Shown: one piece after another, positions 1-11,199 of the stretch
Position numbering within the stretch: the stretch's first letter is position 1
How the letters are laid out: every line of letters starts with the position of its first letter
Assembly: GCA_029582155.1 (NCBI GenBank)
Contig: CM055907.1
Location: forward strand, 34,345,983 to 34,409,982
Length of the DNA: 64,000 nt
From: Panopea generosa
Taxonomy: Eukaryota; Mollusca; Bivalvia; Adapedonta; Hiatellidae
Direction: 5' to 3'
Notes under the pieces: model-generated
Told to the model about the DNA's origin: nothing
What the model saw: the letters and a program-made list of their open reading frames with translations, nothing else
Database searches by the model: none
Position numbers and translations under genes: made by a program

Positions 1-92
1 AACCATTTGGATGATAACTTAGTAATTAATTTAAGATGTGAGTGATAACATTGTAGTAGATAGGTATTTCCTTTTACTTTCTCACATTGTAG

Positions 93-251
93 GTAGATGC
101 ACATAATTTGGTTCCCTGCTGGGAGGCATCTCCTAAATTGGAGTATGGTGCCCGTACCATACGGAACAAGATACACAACCAGCTGCCTGGATACCTGACA
201 GAGTTCCCTCCCTTGTGTAAACACAAGTATGCTGAAGATACTGAGGTTAAG
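93..251 (+). CDS. phr: Photolyase exon (VDAHNLVP segment)
   Basis: 53 whole codons between an AG acceptor (91-92) and a GTATGA donor (252). Reads [13 protein letters not shown] then [11 protein letters not shown] and [10 protein letters not shown], the end of the N-terminal domain and the linker in class II photolyases. Ends at a codon boundary (phase 0). Confidence 0.92.
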
Positions 252-3200
252 GTATGACCTTTATCACTTATATAGTCATTACAGATGGAAATAGGGGAGT
301 GGGGAGCATTGGCCTTGCAATCCGGATCGTTGTCTTGATCATGTAACCACTCTCACCATTTAGAAGATACTATTTATACCTCCTGAAAAAGTTTGGGATT
401 GCATATAGAAGCCGCTTCATCCGTGCATACATATGTGCGTCCATCAGTGTGTCCTTAATCCTTGTCTGGGCTATTTCTCTATCACCTTCTTTTAGAATTC
501 TATGAAATGTACATGTACCAGGACACAGCAGTACCAAGTACTAAGAGATGTGCATTATTATTATCTTGGTGTGATGGTTTGGTGATTTTTCACAGTTATA
601 GCACTTTAATTCTATCCATAAAAAAATCTTGTCTGCACTATTTCTCTACAACCTCTAGTTGGAAATTTATGAAACTTGCTAGGGTACCTCACCACAAAAT
701 AAGATAAATAAATATGCAGTTTAGATGGCAACTTTAACTGCAGTACTCGATTAAAGACTAGGTATGGCCCTTGCATTATCAAAAATTGCCTTCTATTGTT
801 TTGTCTCCTCTACCACCACTGGAGGACGAGAATCCTTGCGCAACTCCACCATAACCCAGTATATTATTGACAATTCTATTGAATACATGTACCATTATAT
901 CTATTTTAAAGGCTTTCCATCTAAAAATGTCCACGTTTATTTGATAAAATAAAAAAAAATACTTGCCAAATACTATATTTGGTTTCTTTAAAGTCTGTTT
1001 TGTTTAATCCATTGAAAATGCCAATATAATTCCATACACCAACTATCCACATTGTAACACTATTTTAATCAATGGGTAGCAAACTTATATTTTGTTTTTC
1101 CTTTGCCCTTAATATGGAAAATGGAACACATCCAGGGAAATTAAAAAGTAATTCTATCGTATCCTAAAATTTTGTGTGTTTTTCTCTAGCCTGTCAACTG
1201 GGAGGCAGCCTATGGAAGTCTGGAGGTGGACCAGTCTGTACCTCCGGTAAACTGGGCCAACCCAGGGACAACTGGGGGACTGAGGATGCTGGAATCATTC
1301 TGTAATGAAAGATTGAAATACTTTGGCAGTGACAGAAACAATCCAAACAAGAATGCACTCAGTAACCTGTCACCATGGATACACTTTGGTAAGAATTGTA
1401 ATTTTTTGTATAGTTGTATACCTCTTTACTCCATAGATAAGCATTTTCCCGCACCAATCACAGAAGGCCTTTGAAAACAGTGCAGGAAGAGTTCAGATTG
1501 CTGAACACTTCCTGCACTGTTTTCCAGACTGTCAGTTAATATAAACATAATTCGCCCAATAATTTAAAATTCTTCTATATTAGAGGTGTCCAAAGGCGTC
1601 TATATGAAGTAAAGGGATAGGTAGTTAAATGATCAGCTTTTTACTTTGTTGTTCGGAAAGTTGATAAATAGTTGTTAAATGGATAAATGGTTAATTTGTT
1701 GGTGTTTTGTTTTGTCGATTGTTTGATTGATTACTGCTCTCTTTATATATCTTGGTTTTATCTTGTTCTGTCATAGGATTAAAGTGTTTAAAGGTGCGAG
1801 TAATAGTATAGAAGCCAGGACCTTCGTTTGACCATTTTTGGTGCCATGTTTCCCCCACCCAACTTGAGAGAATTTTTCGAATGTACTAATAAGATTATGG
1901 AATAAAATAATTAAGAAAATCAAACTATGTTTGATAAGATTGCTTTATTCTATCTTTTCTGAGAATGTGTAGGATTGATAGCTGACTTGACTCCCCTGCC
2001 AACTACGCCACTGCTTCTATAAAGATGAGATAAAATGCATTGTTGACATATATGTCGGGGAAGTGAAAACGATGAAATACTACAAAGTGTGTAGATGTGA
2101 TACATGAATGTCTTATCGATATTTTGATTGCAGGATTGTGTCAAACACTGCTTATATTGTTTCAAATATAAATTAGAAATAGCCTATTTTCTCTAATGTA
2201 CACTTTGTCATAATATCCCTTCTAACTGTATCAGTGTGAACTGAACATTTAGTATGCATTACATAAATGTTGATTGTTGCTATTACATTATATAAACTGA
2301 CCATTTACCTTATCTCTTATAAATCGGTAGTTTGCATATCTCTCAAATTCCAAAGTACATGTTTATGTTTATAATGTTGAAATGAGAGCAAGCAGACCTT
2401 CACTTTAGTAACACCTTTTGTTCCAAAATGGCCAACCATATATTTGATAAAGTGAACCGCGGATTTAATGGTGTTCTTTGGCACTTAGCTGTATTCATCT
2501 GATAAGGTTTCCAATATGGTGTTTCCAAGTAACAGAGTCCTTCAACCCTTTACTTCATATAGACACCTTTGGACACCTCTAATATAGAAGGCTTTCAAAG
2601 GCCTTTTGTGATTGGTGTGGGAAAACGCGTATCTATGGAGTAAAGGGTTCAAAGGAACTGGAAATCCATCAGGAGCCAGCAGGAGCTCAAAAAGGAATAA
2701 AATATGAATTTTCAAAAAATAATTTCTCAAGAAGTGATGAATCAATTTTGTGAATATTTGTTATAAATGATCTATATAAATAGGGGTTTCAAGTTTTTTT
2801 TCAAATATGGGACTATGGTTGATTGGGGCTCAGTAAGGGAATCAGGTGAGTGACGTAGGCATATTTGGGACACTTGTTTTAGGCCTGTGCTTCTTCCTTT
2901 TGTGCGACAGGTCAGATTTCAGTGCAGCGATGCATTTTGATGGTGAGACAGTACCGCAGCAGAAGTAAAGCGGGTGTAGATGGGTTTATCGAAGAAGCAG
3001 TAATCAGACGCGAGCTTGCTGACAACTTCTGCTTTTACAATAAGCAGTATGACAGCATTGAAGGTAAATAGCAACTCCTTACATAAGTGAATTTCCACAA
3101 TAGACAGTTTTTCATTTCAAAACATTTCATTTTCATTTAAAGGGAATGTAAAAAAACTTGTTAAGTGAGAACTGTGATCAGCGGGGGTGCAACAGTTATT

Positions 3201-6200
3201 AATGCACCAATATACATTTATAGATAAAGGTGGTGTGGTAGTGTAATGGATAGAGTGTTGGCTGCTCCCGCTATAAAACAACACCAGTACTGGTTCTACC
3301 CAAGAGGCGGACTCGAGAGCGGTTCATATAAGCTCTGAATTTTCATCGCAATCAAGCTAAAATGAATTAGTATAAACTAATATACATTTATGCATTAAAA
3401 TGCCTGAAATATTAGTGTTTAAACATGTTAAGTAAATATGATTTACATAAGTGATATTTCACTCATAGTCTGTGCATAGTATGTGATATTTTACCCATAG
3501 TCTGTGCATAGTTTGTGTCATTTTACCCGTAGTCTGTGCATAGTCTGTGTAATAGTCTTTGCATAGTAGTCTGTGCATAGTCTGTGTCATTTTACCCATA
3601 GTCTTTGCATAGTCTGTGACATTTTACCAATAGTCTTTGCATAGTAGTCTGTGCATAGTCTGACATTTTACCAATAGTCTTTGCATAGTAGTCTTTGCAT
3701 AGTCTGTGACATTTTACCCATAGTCTTTGCATAGTCTGTGACATTTTACCCATAGTCTGTGCAAAGTCTGACATTTTACCCATAGTCTGTGACATTTTAC
3801 CCATAGTCTCTGCTTAGTTAACAAAAATAATAGAATTATGGATAAAGTTTTACTAGCTAAAAAATTTTATTGACTCCAAGAAATAAATAGTCATTAGACA
3901 TTTAATTTAATTTCATGTATTTATGTATTTATGTATTTAATTTTTCCATTTCAATAGGGACCAACGATTGGGCAAAGAAATCATTAAAGGAGCATGAAGG
4001 TGACAAGAGGGAGTATGTTTACACAAGGGAACAGCTGGAAAAAGGGAAATCACATGACCCTCTGTGGAATGCTGCACAGGTTAGCATCATGTTATCATTT
4101 CAAGTTGTTGTTGTATAGCCTCGCTTTCAACAATTTTTAGCTTTACTGGCCAAAGGCCAGAAGGGCTTATGCAGTGGCGCGTTGTCTCTCATGCGGCATC
4201 TGTCATCTGCTAGCAGCACTTTCTCTGAAACCACTAGGCCAATTAAACGGAAACTTCACGTGGATGTTTCTATTGCATATGAGACTATACAGAAGATTTT
4301 TTTTTTTTTAAATCTGAAATTCAAGATGGCCGCCATTACTAAACTGATTGATTGATTGCATATTTAGCATCATTTTTATGCCACTGAGGGCTAACAGACG
4401 ATCAGTTAACCTAACCACTGTTTCCTGGGATTAACCAGTACTCAAGCACACCCCATCTCTGCAAGTAACTGATAACTTTCCCACTTGAATCAGTGGTGAG
4501 AGACGAATGATAATGAGACACAATGTCGTATATCAATCATCACAGAGACTGTTGGCAGGTGGGGGATTCGAACTCACGACCCCTGGATTGATAGTCAGAC
4601 GCTTAACCGACTGAGCTAATCGGGCCTGGCCATTTTCTAAAAAGTCCAAACTTAAAAAGTCTTCTTCTCATGAACTGCCAAACAGATTTTCAAAATGTTT
4701 ATGTAGTAATGATGACCAACTATAGTTTTGTTAGATTTGTTCAAATGGTGTCCCTTGGGTTAAAAATTACCCTGCCCTTAGGGTGCAATTAGGGGACACG
4801 TGTCATAATAATTTGTTTGTTTTTTTTTTAAATGGAAATGATTTTGCCTTTATCTTCACAGAAGCAATGTTTGGTAAAGAAGGTTCAGATTTGTAAAAAT
4901 GACTGGGTTTTACTGTCTTAAAAGGTCAGAAGGGGCCCCAAAAGGGTAAAAATTTAGAATGACTAAAATCGTTTTCTTAAGAACAGGTGTCAGATTTGTT
5001 CATATTTTGCATAAATTATCCCTATGTGTAGAGGTTTGGTTGCAGATAAGAATTTAGGGGCTAAAATTTAAAGGGGCCATGAATTTTACATAGGGATACT
5101 ATGGAAAAGCAGAAAATTCTCTTTTTTTTTCATCTATTCTGAAACAACAAGGCCAATTAAACTGAAACTTTACGTGGATGTTTCAATTGCATAGGAGACT
5201 ATACAGAAGATTTTTTTTTTTTCGATTTGAGATCAAGATGGCCACCATTACTAAAAATAGTCCAAAACTTAAAAAAATCTTCTTCTCATGATTGGCCAGA
5301 CACATTATCAAAATGTTTATGTAGTAATGATGAACAACTATAGTTTTGTTAGATTGTTCAAATGGTGTCCCTAGAGTTAAAAATGACCCCGCCCTGAGGG
5401 TTCAGTTAGTGGACACATGTCATTATAATATATATATTTTTTTTAAATGGAAATGATTTTGCCTATATCTTCACAGAAGCATTGTTTGGTGAAGGAGGTT
5501 CAGTTTTGTAAAATGACTAGGTTCCACTGTCTTAAGGGTTCAGGAGGGGCCCCAAAAGGGCAAAAATTGAGAATTGCTAAAAATGTTTTCTGAAGAACTG
5601 GTATGTCAAATTTGTTCGTGTTTGGCATAAATTATCCCTATGTGTAGGGGTTTGATTGCAGATAAGAATTTAAGGGTCAAATTTACATAGTAATATTTAA
5701 GGGAAAACTTAATTTTTTCAGTTTGCATCCATGTGTACAAAAAAACTTCTTTTTAAAATTTGAATCATTTCTGCTCATAACAAATCGCTAATGACACATT
5801 AAGGGGCTGGGTTGTATAAGGGTTCTGTACAGAGAACTATATTTTTTTTACAGATGAATGGTATGGGAATTTAAAGTATTTCCTTTTCATACCCAAGCAA
5901 TAAAATTTTTGTTCAGTATGGGTGTGGTGGGGGTATTTTTCCATAAGTTGTTAAGACGACCCCCAAAAGAGGGTAAATTTTGTGAAATTTAAAAAAAGTG
6001 CTATGTCAACTATGAGTCAGTAGAGCATACTCAGGCCCTCTTGGGTCTCTTGTTCAGTCATATCATGATGGTGTCTACCTGACAGTATTCTGAGTGCTGC
6101 TGCACTGGAGTATTGTGCAGCAGACACATGGTATGATACCCCACCCAATCACATTTACTGACACCGTGTGGACCAGACCTAGAATTATCCTCTAAATGCT

Positions 6201-8993
6201 GAGCACATAGGGAGGAAGCTTCTAGTACCATTTCAAGTGTTTGGTATGACCTGGTTGGGGATCAACCTCACAATCTTCCACATGCATGGCGGACGTTCTA
6301 CCAAAAGACCACGCTGCGGTGATCATTTCTGCACTAAAACCAAATGTTGAATTTCAAACATTTTTAAAATGTTAACATAACTTAGATCTGAATGCAGTAT
6401 TTTTTCGAACTTTGCTCGGTCTAAATTCTTTATTTAAGACAGTACTTGTGGAGAGAAGGACTGTGGTTCTATTAAGATTTTTTTCTGAGGTTTGCTACAC
6501 CAATAAAACTGGGTGCCATATATTACATGTGATATGAAAAAAGGGTTTACCCTTGTTTGAAAAATATAAAAGAGTTTTTAGCCAAAGATTGCCAAAAATA
6601 TGCAAATTACATGGAAAAATGAAACAAAACTTCCACACAAATTTGTTTACTTACTTCTTTTATCATAAACATATACACATGCATGCATGTACATTTTCTG
6701 CTTTGGATGAAAATTAAAGTATACTGCCTTTCACTGTTGATAGCCACATTGCTTCGGTTGGAGAATTATTAGAGGAAACATGTGGCTGAGTTTTCTAAGG
6801 CATCGTCTCAATATCCGTATGCTGCATATAACCTGAAATGTGTTGAAATTGAATTCAAACATTATTTCATTGGCTATTTAAAAACTATAATTATGTATGA
6901 ATGCATAATGGGATTAAGTATCTTAAAACCTAAAGTTGCATGTTGAATCTCAAGTGTCTCCATCATTGTAAGCCTTCAGTAAATACAGCTACTCTGGTGG
7001 ACTTACTGATTAATTTTTTGGTAGCCTGTCAGCAAAATTTGATAGCCCCTGGATTCCAGTCAGAGGATTTGTCAGACCCATCTCTGTTGTGTGTGGTATT
7101 TCACACATCATCCATAATCTGATAGACTGATTGGCTAGTGGGGGAAGCTGCTGTCTATGACTTCTTTTTCCATCCATGTTGGTATCAGTACCTGCATGTT
7201 TCACTCAAGGGTTTGAGTTAATCAGAATAGTATGGTAATTGTTACACTTGTGTAAAGTGCTCGCCAAAGTTTTTAGTCTGTTATCTCAGGAAAACTAAAT
7301 ATCTTGTATCTGTATATAGCCCATATCAGTATTTTGAATGGTTTGCCTTGAAACAACTGTCTGTCTCTGTATGTCAATTTATTGGTCATGGGCAAGTTAA
7401 CTTGGAAAAAAAACACATTAGAAACCTCCCATACTTGTGAATAATGCGCATCCCTTCATGAAGATCTAAAAAGTTGGAAAACATATATGCACACTATACA
7501 TGAGTAAAAATGGTAATTTCCTTCTTTACATAATATAATTTTTATGTACTAAGTTTCTTCTTCCTTCAGAATCAGATGGTGAATGAAGGTAAAATGCATG
7601 GGTTTTTACGTATGTACTGGGCGAAGAAGATCCTGGAATGGACGAGGAATCCCACGGAGGCACTCGAGATCTCCATTTATCTCAACGACAAGTACAGTCT
7701 TGATGGGAGAGATCCCAATGGTTATGTTGGTGAGTTATCCAAGCCATTTTTCTCTGTGTCACAGTATTTGATTTAAGCATGAACAAAAAGAACAGCTTCA
7801 CATTACCTGTTGTTGTCCATTAACACTTTTAGCTGTTACATCCAAGATGAATAGAGCTGTAATGGCAAAAATGTGTATTCTAAATTTCTGTAAAATCTTT
7901 TTTTTGTGGTCACCATTGTTGTAAGCAGCTGCATTTTGCAAAATTATCTTGTATGTCAGTTTTTTAAGCCTGAGATGAAGGCTTGATTGGTTCAATTTTG
8001 AACTTGGCAGAAATGTTTTAAATGGGTGACCTGCCAAGATTGCCCAGTCTGTTGGAATGGCCACCATGGGTGTGGCTTATTTTCTCACTCTATACAAGTT
8101 AATATTATAGGGACAGTGTGGCCCTCTTGTATTTCTTGAAGGGGAACAGTTTTTGGACGGATAGGGAAAAACATGTATCGGTACCTTTGCAAGCGTGAAT
8201 ATTTTTAAATTTTTGATCTGTATAATATAAAGTTATACTATATGACATTTATTGTAGCTATTACTATCACCAGTCATGTCATTGTATTATTATGATTGTC
8301 ACAAAAGTTTATATTGTTTAAATATTCACATTCCATATCCTCAATGGCCAAGTGATTTAAAGCTCTATCTAAAAATCCTCTTTCCACTGAGTTTATGAGT
8401 TCAAGTCCTGTTAGGTTAAATACTTTATGTGAGAAAATTTGTGGAGGAAATTGGTTCTACGCGATTCCTTTTGAGGTCATCATCCAACAATAGTTTCGTC
8501 ATTTATTTATTTGTAAATAGTTTTACTATATTTTAACCATATTTATTTAATATATTATTGTCATCACCACATTCATTCTATTTTGCGCGTTCAAATAAAA
8601 ATCTATTTATTTGCTGACATGCCGTAAAATACCATTCTTTCATTCATTCGTTCGTCTGTCCGTCCATCCGTCCGTCCGTCCATCCATTCATCCATCCATG
8701 AAAAAATTGATGTCCTGTATAACCTGTAATGTGCTGAAAAGGGTATTAAATCTCATTAAAAAATAGAAAGCAATAATTTCCGCAAACTATGCCTATATTT
8801 TCCACCTGACTTTTGTGGTGTTATTTTCTTGTATGCAGGCTGTATGTGGTCTATCTGTGGGATCCACGACCAGGGCTGGAAGGAGAGACCAGTGTTTGGT
8901 AAGATTAGATACATGAACTACAATGGATGCAAGAGGAAGTTTGATGTTGGTAAATTCGAGGCCAAATACAGAAAACAGACCATAAACAAATAG
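93..8993 (+). CDS. phr: Class II CPD photolyase, 3' six exons (5' end outside window)
   Basis: Deoxyribodipyrimidine photolyase: uses FAD and blue/UV-A light to split UV-induced cyclobutane pyrimidine dimers. Exons at 93-251, 1190-1388, 2911-3063, 3958-4079, 7570-7729 and 8839-8993 join with consistent phase and AG/GT borders into 315 codons plus TAG. Class II photolyases are about 450-560 residues, so roughly the N-terminal third (antenna-binding part) is missing on the left. Landmarks recalled as typical of the class II family: [66 protein letters not shown], and the C-terminal [20 protein letters not shown]. No internal stop or frameshift is seen, so the gene looks functional. It converges with the ANKMY1-like gene, whose stop is 11.4 kb away. 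Confidence 0.93.
252..1189 (+). other. Photolyase intron, no feature seen
   Basis: AT-rich intron of 938 bases with GT and AG borders. I see no repeat family, RNA gene or coding signal in it. Short open frames at 462-707 and 764-952 have no family resemblance. Confidence 0.7.
1190..1388 (+). CDS. phr: Photolyase exon (start of FAD-binding domain)
   Basis: Acceptor TTTCTCTAG, donor GTAAGA. 66 codons plus one base. Reads [15 protein letters not shown], then [19 protein letters not shown] and SNLSPWIHF, a conserved class II segment. The final G is completed by GT of the next exon to give Gly. Confidence 0.93.
1421..1618 (+). repeat. piggyBac-like MITE, copy 1 (degraded)
   Basis: Same family as copies at 2541, 33342, 57758 and 58105: CTTTACTCCATAGATA at the left, GTCTATATGAAGTAAAGGG at the right. 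The TTAA ends are mutated. The central palindrome has lost the middle of its hairpin (CAGATTGCTGAAC remains). It lies only 33 bases after the splice donor of the preceding photolyase exon. Confidence 0.8.
1619..2540. other. Photolyase intron, no feature seen
   Basis: AT-rich intronic sequence between two MITE copies. No coding signal, RNA gene or clear repeat was recognised. Confidence 0.6.
2541..2653 (-). repeat. piggyBac-like MITE, copy 2 (internal deletion)
   Basis: Opposite orientation to copy 1. AACCCTTTACTTCATATAG at the left and GGAGTAAAGGGTT at the right are inverted ends, but only ~110 bases remain. The central hairpin and one flank are missing relative to the ~230-bp copies. The flanks read TTCA/TTCAA rather than intact TTAA. 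Confidence 0.78.
2911..3063 (+). CDS. phr: Photolyase exon (ISVQRC...DNFCFYN)
   Basis: Acceptor GCGACAG, donor GTAAAT. Two bases complete Gly from the previous exon, then 50 codons plus one base. Reads [17 protein letters not shown] then [19 protein letters not shown], matching the class II FAD-binding domain. Splits a Gly codon with the next exon. Confidence 0.93.
3215..3385 (+). repeat. tRNA-derived SINE-like element
   Basis: GTGTAATGGATAGAGTGTTGG resembles a tRNA A box, and CTGGTTCTACCC ~60 bases on resembles a weak B box. The tail GAGCGGTTCATATAAGC... ATCGCAATCAAGCTAAAATG resembles bivalve tRNA-SINE bodies. The cloverleaf cannot be folded properly, so it is not a tRNA gene. Confidence 0.5.
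3459..3811. repeat. Degenerate minisatellite (CATAGTCTGTG / ACATTTTACC)
   Basis: Irregular tandem array built from CATAGTCTGTGCATAGT and GTGACATTTTACCC blocks in variable order. The open frame on the - strand here is only a consequence of the repeats. Confidence 0.9.
3958..4079 (+). CDS. phr: Photolyase exon (TNDWAKKSL...WNAAQ)
   Basis: Acceptor TTTCAATAG, donor GTTAGC. Two bases complete a Gly codon, then 40 whole codons. Reads [40 protein letters not shown]. In class II photolyases this helix leads into the catalytic-domain segment of the next exon. Confidence 0.93.
4134..5118 (+). repeat. Dispersed repeat R1, copy 1, split by a SINE
   Basis: Starts TTTTTAGCTTTACTGGCCAAAGGCCAGAAG and runs through GCAGCACTTTCTCTGAAACC, AACTTCACGTGGATGTTTC and TTCAAGATGGCCGCCATTAC. 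Resumes after the SINE with AAAAAGTCCAAACTTAAA and TTATGTAGTAATGATGACC. Copies of the family at 5119, 12869 and (reversed) 57060 show that the SINE-free order is contiguous. No coding capacity is seen. Confidence 0.8.
4343..4626 (-). repeat. tRNA-derived SINE inserted in repeat R1
   Basis: On the - strand the head has a tRNA-like A box (TAGCTCAGTCGGTTAAGCG) and B box (GAGTTCGAATCCC) at 4559-4625. A body with GAGTACTGGTTAATCCCAGG follows, then a tail ending in (AATC)n near 4345. The flanks share a decayed target duplication of TGGCC...ATTACTAAA type (near 4329-4345 and 4626-4641). The anticodon arm pairs poorly, so this is a SINE head and not a tRNA gene. Confidence 0.8.
5119..5765 (+). repeat. 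Dispersed repeat R1, copy 2 (tandem to copy 1)
   Basis: Repeats copy 1 in the same orientation: CTGAAACAACAAGGCCAATTAAAC, ACTTTACGTGGATGTTTCA, ATCAAGATGGCCACCATTAC, GTTTATGTAGTAATGATGAAC, CAAATGGTGTCCCTAGAG. It lacks the 5' ~80 bases and the SINE, so the SINE entered copy 1 after (or independently of) the duplication. Confidence 0.8.
6055..6330 (-). repeat. SINE-like repeat with tRNA-like head
   Basis: On the - strand the head reads GTGGTCTTTTGGTAGAACG (A-box-like) and GAGGTTGATCCCC (B-box-like) at 6255-6325. The body (AAGCTTCCTC, GGATAATTCTAGGTCTGG, GGGGTATCATACCATGTG) recurs without the head at 59438-59620, which supports a mobile family. Confidence 0.6.
6335..7560. other. Photolyase intron, no feature seen
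   Basis: AT-rich intronic sequence. Short open frames (6940-7122, 7010-7204) show no family resemblance or splice support. No repeat was identified. Confidence 0.6.
7570..7729 (+). CDS. phr: Photolyase exon ([15 protein letters not shown] core)
   Basis: Acceptor CCTTCAG, donor GTGAGT. 53 codons plus one base. Contains [20 protein letters not shown] and [18 protein letters not shown], the most conserved class II block, lining the FAD/lesion pocket. Splits a Gly codon with the last exon. Confidence 0.95.
8341..8470 (+). repeat. tRNA-derived SINE-like fragment
   Basis: TGGCCAAGTGATTTAAAGCTC resembles an A box of tRNA-Leu/Ser type, and GAGTTCAAGTCCT ~45 bases on is a good B box. The body then becomes AT-rich. 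Too short and divergent to fold as a tRNA. Confidence 0.5.
8638..8700. repeat. GTCC/CATC microsatellite
   Basis: Runs of ATTC, GTCC and CATC tetranucleotides (CGTCTGTCCGTCCATCCGTC and following). Such tracts often mark bivalve non-autonomous elements, but no element borders are clear here. Confidence 0.85.
8839..8993 (+). CDS. phr: Photolyase terminal exon
   Basis: Acceptor TATGCAG; two bases complete Gly, then 50 codons and TAG. Reads [40 protein letters not shown], then [10 protein letters not shown]-stop. This is the canonical class II C-terminus with a basic end. No convincing nearby AATAAA; the first good one is near 10007, inside a repeat. Confidence 0.95.
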
Positions 8994-9239
8994 CAGAGCG
9001 CTTCAGCAGAAAAGATCCAAGTTTAAAATGCAGGCAGCTATGGAGGATGGAACATGCTAGTGGAGAATTTAGGATAATAATGTTTGGTGCAGCATGTATT
9101 CTGGGATGCTGTATGTCTGGGAATGCTTGTTAGAATAGTTTTTATCTCAAGTGCCTTGTGTCTTGTGTAGCAATTTGAGCATGTACTATTGTAGACCTCA
9201 CTATAATGCGTGCTTGGAAGCATCATGGACACTGCTTAG

Positions 9240-9411
9240 TTACAGTGAGTCAAACCTGTGTTAGTGGTCACCTCTCTTAAGCAGCCTTATATGCTATTTC
9301 CATTTGTATGCTTTCGGAGCAAAATAACCTGTATTTAGCAGCAACCTGTATAAAAAAGGTCACTTTTGCTCTTTCTCTTGACTGGCTGCTTAAGACATGT
9401 TTGACTGTACA
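9240..9411. repeat. Palindromic MITE (CAGTCAAACCTGT family), copy 1
   Basis: Left end TACAGTGAGTCAAACCTGTG and right end ACATGTTTGACTGTACA are inverted. The interior (CTGCTTAAGACA, AGGTCACTTTTGCTC) pairs with the opposite half. A second copy in opposite orientation lies at 28036-28220. Confidence 0.75.
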
Positions 9412-9802
9412 ATGTTTTGTCTAATCAACAATCTTTTATCATGTTAAGCATATTGATTTGCAGTTTATGCTAAAAACTGTCATGGACACTGCCTGTTAGC
9501 CTGTCTGATTAGAGCCCTTGATAAAAAAACAACAACAACGCAATGTGCAAGCAATTGTTTATATTGACTGTCTTTAGGAAAGAGACTGGGCAAAGACTTT
9601 GTATCTTGATTTAACTCTGGATGTAAGTGGAATGTTTGCTTTTGTTTAATCTCAGGGCTTTAAGTGAAATGGAGGGACAGCACGGAAGTAGTTCAGTTGC
9701 CATTTAATGTTCATTCAGTAAGAGAAGAGTCACATATATAGACTCAGACATGGATACACAGGACCTGTATGAAGAAAGAAAATAACATTGTGGATACATT
9801 TA

Positions 9803-10618
9803 AGGGAACATATCAGGATTTTTCATAATTTTGAAATTGTTTAAACATTTTTTCCCCCAATATATCATGCCTATAGCTATATACTCACTGATACCGTTTT
9901 GCCAAAAGGATATATATTTAAACATGCAAACAAATATATATTGAAAAGGGATTTTCTAACTTGGGCTACACGCCTAGGTGTTAACTACTACTACTACTAA
10001 TAATAATAATAAAGTTTTTATTTAACACAGTTGGAACAATCTCCAATCGTCCCTGTGGTCCTCAGTTATATACGCGTTAACAAAAGTGAGTAATGACAAA
10101 ATTTATACAAATAAATTATTCAACAAAATCAATACAATTTGGAAACTAATAAACAAATTATTGAATTATTTTTTGTTGAAATATCAATTAGTAATGCATA
10201 TTTTGATTAACAATGAATATTGTTTATTTAATTATCTCAAACTAGAATAGTTTTCCCGCTTAAAATTGCAACATATTTTGTGACGTATTAAATGAGTTGC
10301 ATATTTTCATTTTGATATCAATTTGGTTTACATGTAGTAAAAATTGTTTCATCTTAAGGAGAGTCAGAATGTTAATTGCAAAGGTGGTCAATCAGTATTT
10401 TAGAGCTGTCTATTTTTAAAGAATTGGGATTTTCTTTCAAGCTTACCACTCCAATTTAAATATCGATTTTGTCACATGTTGATGAATTTGACATTCCAAA
10501 CCATTTGGGATTTATTTACTAATGATAATGAGATGCTTTTTTATTGATTTTAAAAATAAATATATTTTTTTAATGACATTTAAAGCATTTCCCCCCCTGA
10601 TATACTCCCTTTAAAGTG
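9803..10618 (+). mobile_element. Non-autonomous TIR element, copy A
   Basis: Left end TTAAGGGAACATATCAGG and right end CCTGATATACTCCCTTTAA are inverted repeats, with TTAA readable at each edge. The interior matches copy B at 48142-49656 block by block: AATATATCAT..ATATACTCACTG, ATTTAAACATGCAAA, TTAAAATTGCAACATATTTTG, TTTAAATATCGATTTTGTCAC. It holds one copy of the unit that forms a 29-bp array in copy B. It also has ~260 extra bases (near 9980-10240) starting with CTA/ATA triplets. No transposase frame is present. Confidence 0.75.
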
Positions 10619-10974
10619 TCTTCCAACTATAATCACATACCCTCTATACACATGCAGGAACATGAAGTGGTTCATATTGTTAATTGTTGCATCTGCATCT
10701 CAGATGCCATTGTAATGTACACACAATTTCCTATTTTACAGACTTTTATTTAAGATATCCATGGGCAGTTGAATAAGAAGTGTCACTCCTCTCTGTTGAG
10801 GCATATAAGTAGGAAAATTCCATTGGAATATATTAAATACTTACATCTCTTTTTAATCAGACATTTTGTTTTTCTCTACTTTCCATCATTTTCCATTGTT
10901 TTCAGCTATGAGAGCAGCAAGGGAGATGACAATGTAAATTTTGCAGCTAAGAACTGATTTGGTTAGTCGCCCTG

Positions 10975-11110
10975 TGTCTGTCATTAACTTTTCTTCTCTG
11001 ATCTGATCTGCTCTACAAATTTTCACCAAATTTTGTGTGAAGTGTTCTTACAAGTATGTTTAAATTTTGAACACCCTGAGATCAAATTTTCACCCCACCT
11101 CAGTTCCTCA
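10975..11110. repeat. Dispersed repeat fragment (ATTTTCACCAAATTTTGTGTG)
   Basis: TTCACCAAATTTTGTGTGAAGTG and following bases resemble 26955-27045 (GTCACCAAATTTTGTGTTAAACA). Neither has clear borders. No coding signal. Confidence 0.45.
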
Positions 11111-11199
11111 AATGTTAATTTTTCAAGACACAATTGTTATTAAGTCATTAAAAGTTTACATTAAATTCAAGTGAAAAACAACTGCCTAACAATTTATTC

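Noticed and set aside
4559-4625. tRNA gene on the - strand
   Set aside because: A and B boxes are good, but the anticodon arm does not pair and a SINE body with an (AATC)n tail follows.
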